From Flavobacterium psychrophilum (GTDB lineage Bacteria; Bacteroidota; Bacteroidia; Flavobacteriales; Flavobacteriaceae): DNA of 64,000 bases. Both the position numbers and the translations under genes were made by a program. Positions within the stretch are counted from its first letter, which is position 1, and each line of letters opens with the position of its first letter. The stretch is from the NCBI GenBank assembly GCA_945872245.1, contig CAMBZB010000011.1:1-64000 (forward strand). Direction: 5' to 3'. The notes under the pieces are model-generated. The model searched no databases. It worked only from the letters and a program-made list of their open reading frames with translations, and was not told the origin of the DNA. Below are positions 45,373 to 53,637 of the stretch, piece by piece.

Positions 45373-45412
45373 CAAATATAGAACGGAAACTTTAGATACC
45401 AAAATAGTTTCC
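45373..45412 (-). promoter_or_regulatory. tetR-efflux promoter with overlapping operator-like inverted repeat
   Basis: On the - strand TTTG (45403-45400) and TATATTTG (45380-45373) are exactly 19 bp apart, the ideal Bacteroidetes promoter. GGAAACT (45385-45391) and AGTTTCC (45406-45412), 14 bp apart, form an inverted repeat that spans the -33 box and the spacer. A 28-bp site of this form suits a TetR-type regulator. Confidence 0.8.
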
Positions 45413-45543
45413 AAAGTATTTTTAATTATTTAACATTTGGGAGAAGTTAGAAGATGAAAAATGGAAACTGCAAAATCAAGCCGTCGGCTAAAAGCTATAA
45501 CATGCATTGTTAATTTGTGAATTATTAAAGCATCAAACTTAGG

Positions 45544-45574
45544 TTTGTAATGAAATATATTTCAATTATATTTG
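45544..45574 (+). promoter_or_regulatory. Promoter of the polyprenyl diphosphate synthase gene
   Basis: TTTG (45544-45547) and TATATTTG (45567-45574) are separated by exactly 19 bp. The leader to the ATG is about 80 nt and ends in a short-period repeat of TAACTTC (45633-45653). Confidence 0.85.
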
Positions 45575-45661
45575 TCTAGTTAAAAGCGGTGTACCTAAAA
45601 GAAGAAATTTATGTAAAAATAAAACTTCCAGCTTCTAACTTCTAACTTCTAACTTTTTATA

Positions 45662-46636
45662 ATGCACTCCATTCAACAATATCAGGAATTTATTTCAGAC
45701 TATTTGCAATCGCAATCCAAAAATAAGGAGCCGAAAAATTTGTACGAACCCATACATTATATTTTGCAGCTTGGTGGAAAGAGAATGCGGCCCATTTTGA
45801 CTTTGATGAGCGCCGAAGTTTTCGATGCGGATTACGAAAAAGCTTTACCGGCAGCTTTGGCGGTTGAGGTATTTCATAATTTTTCACTCGTACACGATGA
45901 TATTATGGATGCTGCGCCTTTGCGAAGAGGAAATATAACCGTTCATGAAAAATGGGACATCAACACCGGCATCCTTTCTGGCGATGCGATGCTGATTTTG
46001 GCCTATCAATATTTTGAGGAATACGAACCCATTATTTTCCGGGCTTTGGCCAAGTTATTCAGTAAAACTGCTCTCGAAGTTTGCGAAGGGCAGCAATGGG
46101 ATGTTGATTTTGAATCTCGAAGTGATGTCACCATTCCCGAATACCTCAAAATGATTGAATGCAAAACTGCCGTTCTAGTTGCAGCGGCCATGAAAATGGG
46201 TGCTATCATTGCCAAAACTTCAGATGAAAATGCCGGTTTGATTTACGATTTCGGATTGAATTTGGGCTTGGCTTTCCAGTTGCAAGACGATTATCTCGAT
46301 GCTTTTGGCAACCCGGAAACCTTCGGAAAGCAGGTGGGAGGCGATATTATCGAAAACAAAAAAACCTATTTATACCTAAAAGCAATGGAATTTGCTTCGC
46401 CAAACGAAAAAGAAGAGTTAGTGCATTTGTTTTCCATTCATCCAGAAAACAATTCAGATAAAATCAATTCCGTAAAACAAATTTTCCATTCTTCCGGAGC
46501 GGCACAAGCCACCCAAAAAGCCATACAGGACTTTACATTAAAAGCTTTTGAAACTCTCGAAAAAATGAATGTTTCCTCAGACAAAAAAGCAATGCTCACC
46601 AATTTTGGAGAAAATTTAATGAAAAGAAACGTTTAG
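45662..46636 (+). CDS. Polyprenyl (farnesyl/geranylgeranyl-type) diphosphate synthase
   Basis: 324 residues. The first aspartate-rich motif is LVHDDIMD (Asp79, Asp80, Asp83) and the second is QLQDDYLDAFG, with GGKRMRP binding the isopentenyl diphosphate. It condenses isopentenyl diphosphate onto an allylic diphosphate to make C15-C20 or longer chains for quinones, carotenoids or undecaprenyl carriers. The residue pattern before the first motif (EVFHNFSLVHDD) suggests a chain length of the FPP/GGPP class, but product length cannot be determined by eye. It has its own consensus promoter, and the small unknown gene follows after 71 bp. Confidence 0.9.
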   Translation: MHSIQQYQEFISDYLQSQSKNKEPKNLYEPIHYILQLGGKRMRPILTLMSAEVFDADYEKALPAALAVEVFHNFSLVHDDIMDAAPLRRGNITVHEKWDINTGILSGDAMLILAYQYFEEYEPIIFRALAKLFSKTALEVCEGQQWDVDFESRSDVTIPEYLKMIECKTAVLVAAAMKMGAIIAKTSDENAGLIYDFGLNLGLAFQLQDDYLDAFGNPETFGKQVGGDIIENKKTYLYLKAMEFASPNEKEELVHLFSIHPENNSDKINSVKQIFHSSGAAQATQKAIQDFTLKAFETLEKMNVSSDKKAMLTNFGENLMKRNV

Positions 46637-46645
46637 TTTTCAGTT

Positions 46646-46669
46646 GTCACCCTGAGCGCAGTCGAAGGG
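46646..46669. repeat. Interspersed repeat with CCCTGAGCGCAGTCGAAGGG core
   Basis: A GTCACCCTGAG...CGAAGGG element with CCCT/AGGG ends, a short intergenic repeat type I recall from many Bacteroidetes genomes. It lies 10 bp after the stop of the diphosphate synthase gene. Confidence 0.6.
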
Positions 46670-46707
46670 CAAAATCAAAAATCGTTAATCTTAAATCAAA
46701 AATCAAC

Positions 46708-47058
46708 GTGTACATTGCTCCCATAAATACCGACTTATTGCTCGAAGAAGCCGAAAAGGAAGCCTTGTACTTGAAATTAATCGAGCAAATGAACAAGGAT
46801 TTCAATTTGGCCAACGAAGGAATAGATTTTCCAATGAGCATTTCACCCGAGGAATTGAAAATCCAATTGCATGAAAAAATCTATCGATTAATACAATACA
46901 AATTCGCCGAATACCTCAATTTGCTTTATATCATTGACGTTTCCGAAGATCAAATCAAAAAATTGGACGGCTCGGATTTAGTGGTACTGGCAGAACAAGT
47001 GGCGTTCTTGATTTTGAAAAGAGAATGGCAAAAAGTGTGGTTTAGGAATAAGTATTAG
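46708..47058 (+). CDS. Small protein of unknown function
   Basis: 116 residues starting at a GTG codon. It is acidic and helical (TDLLLEEAEKEALYLKLIEQ, SPEELKIQLHEKIYRL), with no signal peptide, membrane segment or cysteine pair. I do not recognise a domain. The regular codon use and an uninterrupted frame of this length, just after the diphosphate synthase and before sucA, make it a plausible real gene. The start is preceded by an AT-rich repeat (AAATCAAAAATC words), so the true N-terminus may be different. Co-transcription with the upstream gene is likely; the 71-bp gap contains an interspersed repeat. Confidence 0.6.
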   Translation: MYIAPINTDLLLEEAEKEALYLKLIEQMNKDFNLANEGIDFPMSISPEELKIQLHEKIYRLIQYKFAEYLNLLYIIDVSEDQIKKLDGSDLVVLAEQVAFLILKREWQKVWFRNKY

Positions 47059-47164
47059 AAATACACCCGAACAAGCGGCACAAAAGGTTCGCTGTAAGCC
47101 TAACCCAACTCCTCCTCAGAAAGAACTTTCTCCAGAATTCTTTTTTTGTCTTAAATGGGTTTGT

Positions 47165-47274
47165 TTGTTGTTTTCTAACAAAAAATTCCCCGAGAATAGC
47201 GCCGTAAAATCAAAATAGAGCTTAAAGAAACTAAAAGTTGATTATTTATCATGGTTTGTTGTTTTTTTAACAAA
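47165..47274. repeat. Pair of similar hairpins upstream of sucA
   Basis: TTTGTT-7 nt-AACAAA (47165-47183) and TTTGTT-8 nt-AACAAA (47255-47274) share the same sequence frame, TTTGTTGTTTT...AACAAAA. They lie in the 311-bp spacer before sucA, whose only other signal is the promoter at 47324. Confidence 0.45.
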
Positions 47275-47323
47275 ATTGTACGCAAATGTGCCTGAAATAG
47301 GATTTATATGTGTTGGTTTATTG

Positions 47324-47331
47324 TATTTTTG
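47324..47331 (+). promoter_or_regulatory. -7 element (TATTTTTG) of sucAB
   Basis: A TAnnTTTG match 38 bp before the sucA ATG. No good -33 box; TTTA at 47303 is the nearest. Confidence 0.5.
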
Positions 47332-47369
47332 CCAAACTATTTTAACAAAAAGTATATTTAACGATAATT

Positions 47370-50141
47370 ATGGATAGGTTTTCATTTTTAAACGCAGCAC
47401 ACACCCAATTTTTTGCCCAACTATACGACCAATATGTAGAGAATCCAGATAGCGTTGAGCCCAGTTGGAGAAGTTTTTTTCAAGGTTTTGACTTTGGAAT
47501 GGAAACCTACAATGGTGAAAATCCAGTACAATATGCTACTGAAACAGTTTCGACTCCAGTTGATAATTCTAAAATATCAGAGCAACTTCAAAAAGAATTT
47601 AAGGTAATTAAACTTATCGAAGGGTATCGTACTAGAGGACATTTGTTTACTAAAACTAATCCTGTGAGAGAGCGTAGGGCTTTTGCACCAACTCTTGATT
47701 TAGAAAATTTTGGACTTTCGAACGCCGATTTAAATACCGTTTTTGACGCCGCAAAAATCCTTTATTTAGCGCCTTGTACTCTTAGTGCGATTATAAAACA
47801 TTTAGAATTGGTTTATTGTCAGCATATCGGAATCGAGTATATGTACATGCGCAAACCTGAAGTAATTCAATGGATTCAGGACAGAATCGGAATCAATGAC
47901 AACCAACCTAATTTTAATATTGAACAGAAGAATAAAATTCTAAATAAATTAAACGAAGCGGTTTCCTTTGAAAATTTTTTACATACCAAATATGTAGGTC
48001 AAAAACGATTTTCGTTAGAAGGTGGTGAATCCGTTATTCCGGCCTTGGACGCTTTAATCGAAAGAGCAGCCGAAAAAGGCGTAGAGCAGTTTGTAATGGG
48101 AATGGCGCACCGTGGTCGTTTGAATGTTTTAGCCAATATTTTCGGAAAATCTACCCAAGATATTTTTGGAGAATTTGATGGTAAAGATTACGATCAAGAA
48201 TATTTTGACGGAGATGTAAAATACCATTTGGGACTTACCGCAGACAAAATTACGAGTTCTGGCAAAAAAATAAATATTAATTTAGCACCAAATCCATCAC
48301 ATCTTGAAACAGTGGGTGCTGTAATCGAAGGAATTACAAGAGCCAAACAAGACAAATATTTTCCTAATGATTTTTCAAAAGTGTTGCCTATCGCCGTTCA
48401 TGGTGATGCAGCCATTGCAGGTCAAGGGTTGCTTTACGAAATTATTCAAATGGCACAATTGGATGGGTATAAAACTGGTGGAACGATACACATTGTAATT
48501 AACAACCAAGTTGGATTTACCACAAATTATCTAGATGCTCGTTCTTCTGTGTACTGTACAGATGTTGCCAAAGTGACTTTGTCGCCTGTCTTACACGTAA
48601 ATTCTGATGATGTAGAGTCAGTTGTACACGCTGTACAATTTGCTTTAGATTTCAGAATGGAATTTGGACGAGATGTATTCATTGATTTATTAGGCTATAG
48701 AAAATATGGTCATAACGAAGGCGATGAACCTCGTTTTACCCAGCCTTTATTATATAAAATCATTGCAAAACATAAAAATCCTAGAGATATTTATGCCGAG
48801 AAATTAATTGCGGAAGGGATTATTGATTCGGATTTGGTAAAAACTTTAGAAAAAGAATACAAAGACGATTTGGATCAAAATCTGGAAGCTTCCCGCAAAA
48901 AGAACTTGACTGTTATCACTCCTTTTATGCTAAATGAATGGAAAGGATTTAAACAGGTTTCCAATACTGAGATGCTTCAAAAAGTAGATACAAAAGTTGC
49001 CAAAGAAACCTTAGATTCCATCATAGCTACCGTTTCGACTTTGCCATCTGAAAAGAAATTTATTAATAAAATTTCAAAAATAGTTACGGATCGTAAAACA
49101 ATGTACGACAACAACACGGTCGATTGGGGAACAGCGGAAACATTGGCTTATGGGTCACTGTTGACCGAAGGGTACGACATTCGTATATCGGGACAAGACG
49201 TGGAGCGTGGGACTTTTTCTCACCGTCACGCCGTAGTAAAAGTGGAAGATTCAGAGGAAGAGGTAATTTTATTAAATGCAATAGCCAACAAAAAAGGAAA
49301 ATTCAACGTTTTCAATTCCTTTTTGTCAGAATACGGTGTTTTAGGGTTTGATTATGGCTACGCCTTAGCCAATCCTAATAGTCTGACGATATGGGAAGCA
49401 CAGTTTGGAGATTTCTCCAATGGTGCCCAAATCATGATTGATCAATACATCTCCTGTGGGGAAGACAAATGGAACAACCAAAATGGAATTGTGATGTTAT
49501 TGCCTCACGGTTACGAAGGGCAAGGTGCAGAACATTCCTCGGCGAGAATGGAGCGTTATTTGCAATTGTGCGCACGCCACAACATGTATGTCGCTGATTG
49601 TACCACACCGGCCAATTTCTTTCACTTGTTAAGAAGACAAATGAAAACCACTTTCCGAAAACCCCTTATTGTGTTTACACCAAAAAGTTTGTTGCGTGAT
49701 CCAAGATGCGTTTCTACCCAAGACGAATTGGTAAACGGAAGCTTTCAAGAAACTATTGATGATAGTACTGTGAATAAAACCGATGTGAAAAGTTTGGTTT
49801 TTTGCACCGGAAAATTCTATTACGACATTACGGCCGAAAGGGAAAACAACGGTCGCAAAGATGTTGCGGTGGTAAGAATCGAGCAATTATTTCCTTTACC
49901 CGTTGAACAATTAAAAGCAATAATAGCCCAATATCCGAATGTAGATGATTATGTTTGGGCACAAGAAGAACCGAAAAACATGGGAGCTTACAGCTATATG
50001 TTGATGAATTTCGACTTGGTAAAATGGAGATTGGCGTCACTGAAAGCCTATTCTGCACCAGCCGCAGGAAGTTACACCAGAGCAAAACGACGTCATGCGG
50101 ATGCTATTAAAATGGTGTTTGACAAGAATTTATTTAGATAA
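47370..50141 (+). CDS. sucA: 2-Oxoglutarate dehydrogenase E1 component
   Basis: 923 residues, the thiamine-diphosphate decarboxylase of the 2-oxoglutarate dehydrogenase complex. The N-terminal segment (FLNAAHTQFFAQLYDQYVENPDSV) is the E2-docking helix region. The middle carries GMAHRGRLNVLAN and GDAAIAGQG, the ThDP- and magnesium-binding region, with VDLLGYRKYGHNEGDEP-like sequence after it. The C-terminal part (GTFSHRHAV, LPHGYEGQGAEHSSARMER) is the transketolase-like half. sucB follows 39 bp later and no E3 gene is adjacent. It supplies succinyl-CoA to the TCA cycle. Confidence 0.96.
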   Translation: MDRFSFLNAAHTQFFAQLYDQYVENPDSVEPSWRSFFQGFDFGMETYNGENPVQYATETVSTPVDNSKISEQLQKEFKVIKLIEGYRTRGHLFTKTNPVRERRAFAPTLDLENFGLSNADLNTVFDAAKILYLAPCTLSAIIKHLELVYCQHIGIEYMYMRKPEVIQWIQDRIGINDNQPNFNIEQKNKILNKLNEAVSFENFLHTKYVGQKRFSLEGGESVIPALDALIERAAEKGVEQFVMGMAHRGRLNVLANIFGKSTQDIFGEFDGKDYDQEYFDGDVKYHLGLTADKITSSGKKININLAPNPSHLETVGAVIEGITRAKQDKYFPNDFSKVLPIAVHGDAAIAGQGLLYEIIQMAQLDGYKTGGTIHIVINNQVGFTTNYLDARSSVYCTDVAKVTLSPVLHVNSDDVESVVHAVQFALDFRMEFGRDVFIDLLGYRKYGHNEGDEPRFTQPLLYKIIAKHKNPRDIYAEKLIAEGIIDSDLVKTLEKEYKDDLDQNLEASRKKNLTVITPFMLNEWKGFKQVSNTEMLQKVDTKVAKETLDSIIATVSTLPSEKKFINKISKIVTDRKTMYDNNTVDWGTAETLAYGSLLTEGYDIRISGQDVERGTFSHRHAVVKVEDSEEEVILLNAIANKKGKFNVFNSFLSEYGVLGFDYGYALANPNSLTIWEAQFGDFSNGAQIMIDQYISCGEDKWNNQNGIVMLLPHGYEGQGAEHSSARMERYLQLCARHNMYVADCTTPANFFHLLRRQMKTTFRKPLIVFTPKSLLRDPRCVSTQDELVNGSFQETIDDSTVNKTDVKSLVFCTGKFYYDITAERENNGRKDVAVVRIEQLFPLPVEQLKAIIAQYPNVDDYVWAQEEPKNMGAYSYMLMNFDLVKWRLASLKAYSAPAAGSYTRAKRRHADAIKMVFDKNLFR

Positions 50142-50180
50142 TAAAAACAATATAAAATTCATAATTTAAAATAAGACCAG

Positions 50181-51398
50181 ATGATTTTAGAAATGAAAGT
50201 CCCATCACCGGGAGAATCCATAAAAGAAGTTGAAATTGCCACTTGGTTAGTTAAAGATGGTGATTATGTAGAAAAAGACCAAGCGATTGCTGAGGTTGAT
50301 TCGGATAAAGCAACCCTAGAATTACCGGCGGAAGCCAGCGGAATTATAACGCTAAAAGCGGAAGAAGGAGACGCGGTTGCCGTGGGTGCCGTAGTTTGTT
50401 TGATTGATACTGGGGCAGCAAAACCATCAGGTGCAGCGGCAGTTGAAGCAAAACCAGTTGTTGTTGAAGCACCAAAAAAAGAGGAAGTTAAAGCTGCGCC
50501 GGTTGCTGCAGCTACCTATGCTTCTGGAGCGCCTTCTCCGGCAGCAAGAAAAATATTGGACGAAAAAAACATCCAACCTTCTGACATTGTTGGGACCGGT
50601 AAAGACGGAAGAATCACTAAAGAAGACGCTGTAAATGCAACGCCAGCCATGGGAACGCCAACAGGTGGAAGTCGTGGTGCTGAACGTACCAAATTATCAA
50701 TGTTACGTCGTAAAGTAGCAGAAAGATTGGTGGCCGCCAAAAACGAAACAGCCATGTTGACTACATTCAACGAAGTGAACATGACGCCTATTAATACGTT
50801 ACGTAATGAGTACAAAGACGCCTTCAAGGCAAAACATGGCGGAATCGGTTTGGGATACATGTCCTTTTTTACCAAGGCGGTAACGAGGGCTTTAGCATTG
50901 TATCCGGATGTAAACTCCATGATGGATGGCGATTATAAAATTGCATACGATTTCTGTGATATTTCCATTGCGGTTTCTGGACCAAAAGGATTAATGGTCC
51001 CCGTAGTTCGTAACGCCGAAAACTTAACGTTCCGTGGAATTGAAGCCGACATTAAAAGATTGGCCATCAAAGCACGTGACGGACAAATCACCGTTGACGA
51101 CATGACAGGTGGAACCTTTACCATTACCAATGGGGGTGTTTTTGGAAGTATGTTGAGTACGCCTATTATCAACCCGCCACAATCCGGAATTTTAGGAATG
51201 CACAACATTATCGAACGTCCAATTGCCGTAAATGGAAATGTGGAAATTCATCCCATGATGTATGTGGCACTTTCGTATGACCACAGGATTATTGATGGTC
51301 GGGAGTCTGTTGGTTTCTTAGTTGCCGTAAAAGAGGCATTAGAAAATCCAGTGGCTTTATTATGTGACAACAATCCAAAAAAAGCATTTGAGTTGTAA
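50181..51398 (+). CDS. sucB: 2-Oxoglutarate dehydrogenase E2 (dihydrolipoyl succinyltransferase)
   Basis: 405 residues. One N-terminal lipoyl domain has the modified lysine at 43 ([13 protein letters not shown]). An Ala/Pro/Lys-rich hinge follows (about 75-110), then a peripheral-subunit-binding domain ([22 protein letters not shown], about 115-150). The catalytic succinyltransferase domain begins near 165 and ends with the active-site [11 protein letters not shown]. It transfers the succinyl group from E1 to CoA. Co-transcribed with sucA, followed by a strong terminator. Confidence 0.96.
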   Translation: MILEMKVPSPGESIKEVEIATWLVKDGDYVEKDQAIAEVDSDKATLELPAEASGIITLKAEEGDAVAVGAVVCLIDTGAAKPSGAAAVEAKPVVVEAPKKEEVKAAPVAAATYASGAPSPAARKILDEKNIQPSDIVGTGKDGRITKEDAVNATPAMGTPTGGSRGAERTKLSMLRRKVAERLVAAKNETAMLTTFNEVNMTPINTLRNEYKDAFKAKHGGIGLGYMSFFTKAVTRALALYPDVNSMMDGDYKIAYDFCDISIAVSGPKGLMVPVVRNAENLTFRGIEADIKRLAIKARDGQITVDDMTGGTFTITNGGVFGSMLSTPIINPPQSGILGMHNIIERPIAVNGNVEIHPMMYVALSYDHRIIDGRESVGFLVAVKEALENPVALLCDNNPKKAFEL

Positions 51399-51418
51399 GA
51401 ATCAACTTTTTTAAATAT

Positions 51419-51458
51419 AAATCCCAACTCGTTTCTGAAATGAGTTGGGATTTTTTTT
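51419..51458 (+). terminator. Terminator after sucB
   Basis: A 10-bp stem (51421-51430 with 51442-51451) is followed by T8. It lies 21 bp after the stop codon. Confidence 0.92.
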
Positions 51459-51634
51459 AGGATTGGGTTTTAGTACTATCTCCTGAAGTAAAAATAACTA
51501 CATTTAATTGCGATTAAGTTTAAAAAACACAAAACACTTCCATTACAATTAATCCACACTTCTTATTTCAAAAGTGTAAGTAAAATTAAATATCTTCTCT
51601 GTATAATATAACGTTTTTTATGGGTATAAGCCAT

Positions 51635-51706
51635 TTTTGTATAGTTTTTGTATAGTTTTTTGGCTTTCTAAAATGAGGGCAAAATGTCAATCAGTATGTA
51701 CTTTTG
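51635..51706 (+). promoter_or_regulatory. Leader of the T9SS protein: tandem 11-bp repeat and -7 element
   Basis: TTTTTGTATAG is repeated twice head to tail (51635-51645, 51646-51656), one helical turn apart. TACTTTTG at 51699-51706 fits the -7 consensus. It also shows that the ATG at 51684 precedes the transcription start, so the start at 51735 is correct. The stretch 51460-51634 is plain AT-rich spacer. Confidence 0.5.
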
Positions 51707-51734
51707 TGGTCTAATAACAAATAAAATATATATT

Positions 51735-53120
51735 ATGAAAAAAATTACTCTTTTAATTACACTAATGCTATCTAGCTTTGCAAACGCACAGCAAGAAGTT
51801 ATTGAAAATTTTGAAACACCTTCCACTTACACGGTTAACAAATTTGAAGGTCTGTCTGATGCTAGTATAGCTGTTGATCCAGCTCTAGGTGGGACTAGAG
51901 GGAATGTGCTTAAAATGGTTAGTGTATCGACTGGAAATCCTTGGCAAGGTGCTGAAGTTATATTTTCAGCTAGTAAAATCAGATTAACAACTGATAAAAC
52001 AATGAAAGTAGATGTTTACTCTACTCAAGCTTTTTCAATATTAGGAAAAGCAGAAGTTGGTGCAACTGCTTCCGCAACTTCGGCAAATTATACTACCCCG
52101 AATCAATGGCAAACACTAACGTTTAACTTTGCTGTACCTAAAGATGGTACTGCAGCTGCCAATGGTGAATATGGAAAAATTGCATTTTTCCCTAACTGGA
52201 AATCAACTGATGGTTGGAATATTCCTCCAGCAAATTTCACTCTTCATTTAGATAACATTACAGGAGTAAAAGTATCGACTGCACCTGCTTTTGTACCTCC
52301 TGTTGCTCCAACACCAACAACTCCAAATGCTCAAGTTTTTAGTCTTTTCGGTGATACAGGTGGATTTACTAACAAATGGGTGCCAGACTATCCTTTTGGA
52401 GGGTTTTTAGGTAAACCAGATTTAGATCCAACTGCAGGGGTTAATACCGCTATTAAAATGGATTTTTCTGCTCAAGGGTATGGAGAAGGTTTGAATCCTG
52501 ATGGAGCTCGTAAAGATGTTTCTGGTTATGGGTTTTTAAATTTTGATTATTATGTTAAAAGTGGTGCAGATAATGTGGGGTCTCTAGGCCATCAATTCTA
52601 CATTGACTTGATTTCTAGAATTGGAGCGACAAACACTGAAGGTTTTTATGCAATTGGATCAACTGTACTAACAACTGGGCCAGCTTCTGAACAGGTTGCA
52701 AAGGCTATCGTTTTTGATTCTTGGCAAACAGTTAGTGTTCCTTTGTCAGCTTTTGTAGGAGGATTTAGTCCTGCTAACTTTTTTCAGTTTAAAATTGGAT
52801 CTTCATCTGATTTAAGAACAAAAGTTGCCTTTTTCGACAACATTTATTTTTCTGTAAACAATCCTTCTTTAGGAACAGAAAAATTTGAAACTTCAAATGT
52901 AAAAATGTATCCAAATCCTGTAAAAAACACTTTAAACATTGAGGCTAAAGGCTCCATTGAAAGAGTAGCTGTTTACAGTATTTTGGGACAAGAAGTGATG
53001 TCAAAATCTCCAAAAAGCAATTCTACCACTTTGCAAACCAGTGGCCTTCAAAAAGGGACTTATATTGTTAAGTCAACGATTGACGGAAAAACTTCCACTT
53101 CAAAATTCATAAAAGAATAA
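51735..53120 (+). CDS. Secreted protein with tandem carbohydrate-binding-like domains and T9SS sorting domain
   Basis: 461 residues from 51735. The signal peptide MKKITLLITLMLSSFANAQ ends near residue 19; an upstream ATG (51684) lies before the promoter and is rejected. Two beta-rich domains follow: about 22-165 (IENFETPSTYTV, TMKVDVYST, LHLDNITG) and about 190-370 (GYGEGLNPDGAR, FDYYVKSG, VAFFDNIYF). Both have the N-terminal and C-terminal strands of galactose-binding/CBM-type sandwiches with a Asp-Asn pair at the end. Residues about 385-461 are the T9SS type A sorting domain (YPNPVKN, VYSILGQ, IVKSTI). A sugar-binding role is inferred; no catalytic motif is visible. A strong terminator follows. 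Confidence 0.65.
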   Translation: MKKITLLITLMLSSFANAQQEVIENFETPSTYTVNKFEGLSDASIAVDPALGGTRGNVLKMVSVSTGNPWQGAEVIFSASKIRLTTDKTMKVDVYSTQAFSILGKAEVGATASATSANYTTPNQWQTLTFNFAVPKDGTAAANGEYGKIAFFPNWKSTDGWNIPPANFTLHLDNITGVKVSTAPAFVPPVAPTPTTPNAQVFSLFGDTGGFTNKWVPDYPFGGFLGKPDLDPTAGVNTAIKMDFSAQGYGEGLNPDGARKDVSGYGFLNFDYYVKSGADNVGSLGHQFYIDLISRIGATNTEGFYAIGSTVLTTGPASEQVAKAIVFDSWQTVSVPLSAFVGGFSPANFFQFKIGSSSDLRTKVAFFDNIYFSVNNPSLGTEKFETSNVKMYPNPVKNTLNIEAKGSIERVAVYSILGQEVMSKSPKSNSTTLQTSGLQKGTYIVKSTIDGKTSTSKFIKE

Positions 53121-53147
53121 ATTATTTTATTCTTTAGCAATGCAGAA

Positions 53148-53174
53148 AGCATCCGCCGTGGCGGATGCTTTTTT
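53148..53174 (+). terminator. Terminator after the T9SS protein
   Basis: A 10-bp GC-rich stem (53148-53157 with 53160-53169) is followed by a T-run. It lies 28 bp after the stop codon. There is no T-tract on the - strand, so it serves the + strand only. Confidence 0.9.
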
Positions 53175-53196
53175 GTTTATGGGATTGTTTACCAAT

Positions 53197-53637
53197 TCAT
53201 TTTAGTAGATACAAACAATGATTGTAATAATCAATAATTGCTTTGCCTTTCAGTAGTATATCGGCACCAATAATGCCATGAACTGGTTTTGATTTATGTT
53301 CCATTAAGGCACTATTCACGTGCGACAAATCAAAAATGACGATTTCAAAGTCGATACAATTCCAGTTGCCTAATTCCAGTTGGTTGCCAACGGCAATTTG
53401 TGTATGCATTCCAGTTGCGCCTGCACCGGAAGCTTTTGTCTTCGATTTTGCGGCTTTCAGTTGAAACATTTCAATACTTTCAAAACCCACACAACTATTG
53501 CTCGCACCCGTATCTAGTATAAAATTACCCTTCACGCCATTAATGCTTGCTTTCATGAGCAAATGTTGAGTTTTGGTCACCTTGAATTTTATTTTTTTGT
53601 AGCTTTCTTTTTTGAGAATATAAGGAAGATAATTCAT
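53197..53637 (-). CDS. Retropepsin-like aspartic protease
   Basis: 146 residues. The active-site loop is FILDTGASNS (Asp42-Thr-Gly), and HGIIGADILLKGKAIIDY near the C-terminus is the second conserved strand (the psi-loop part) of clan AA single-domain proteases, which work as dimers. No signal peptide or membrane segment is evident, so it may be cytoplasmic, although its coupled neighbour is exported; the start may be mis-set, or it may be secreted in another way. Its ATG overlaps the stop of the CHAT gene as ATGA, so it is translationally coupled. Substrate unknown; the CHAT protein itself is one possibility. Confidence 0.75.
   Translation of the reverse strand: MNYLPYILKKESYKKIKFKVTKTQHLLMKASINGVKGNFILDTGASNSCVGFESIEMFQLKAAKSKTKASGAGATGMHTQIAVGNQLELGNWNCIDFEIVIFDLSHVNSALMEHKSKPVHGIIGADILLKGKAIIDYYNHCLYLLK

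Noticed and set aside
51684..51734. Upstream ATG for the T9SS carbohydrate-binding-like protein
   Set aside because: It precedes the -7 element at 51699-51706, and the signal peptide starts at 51735.
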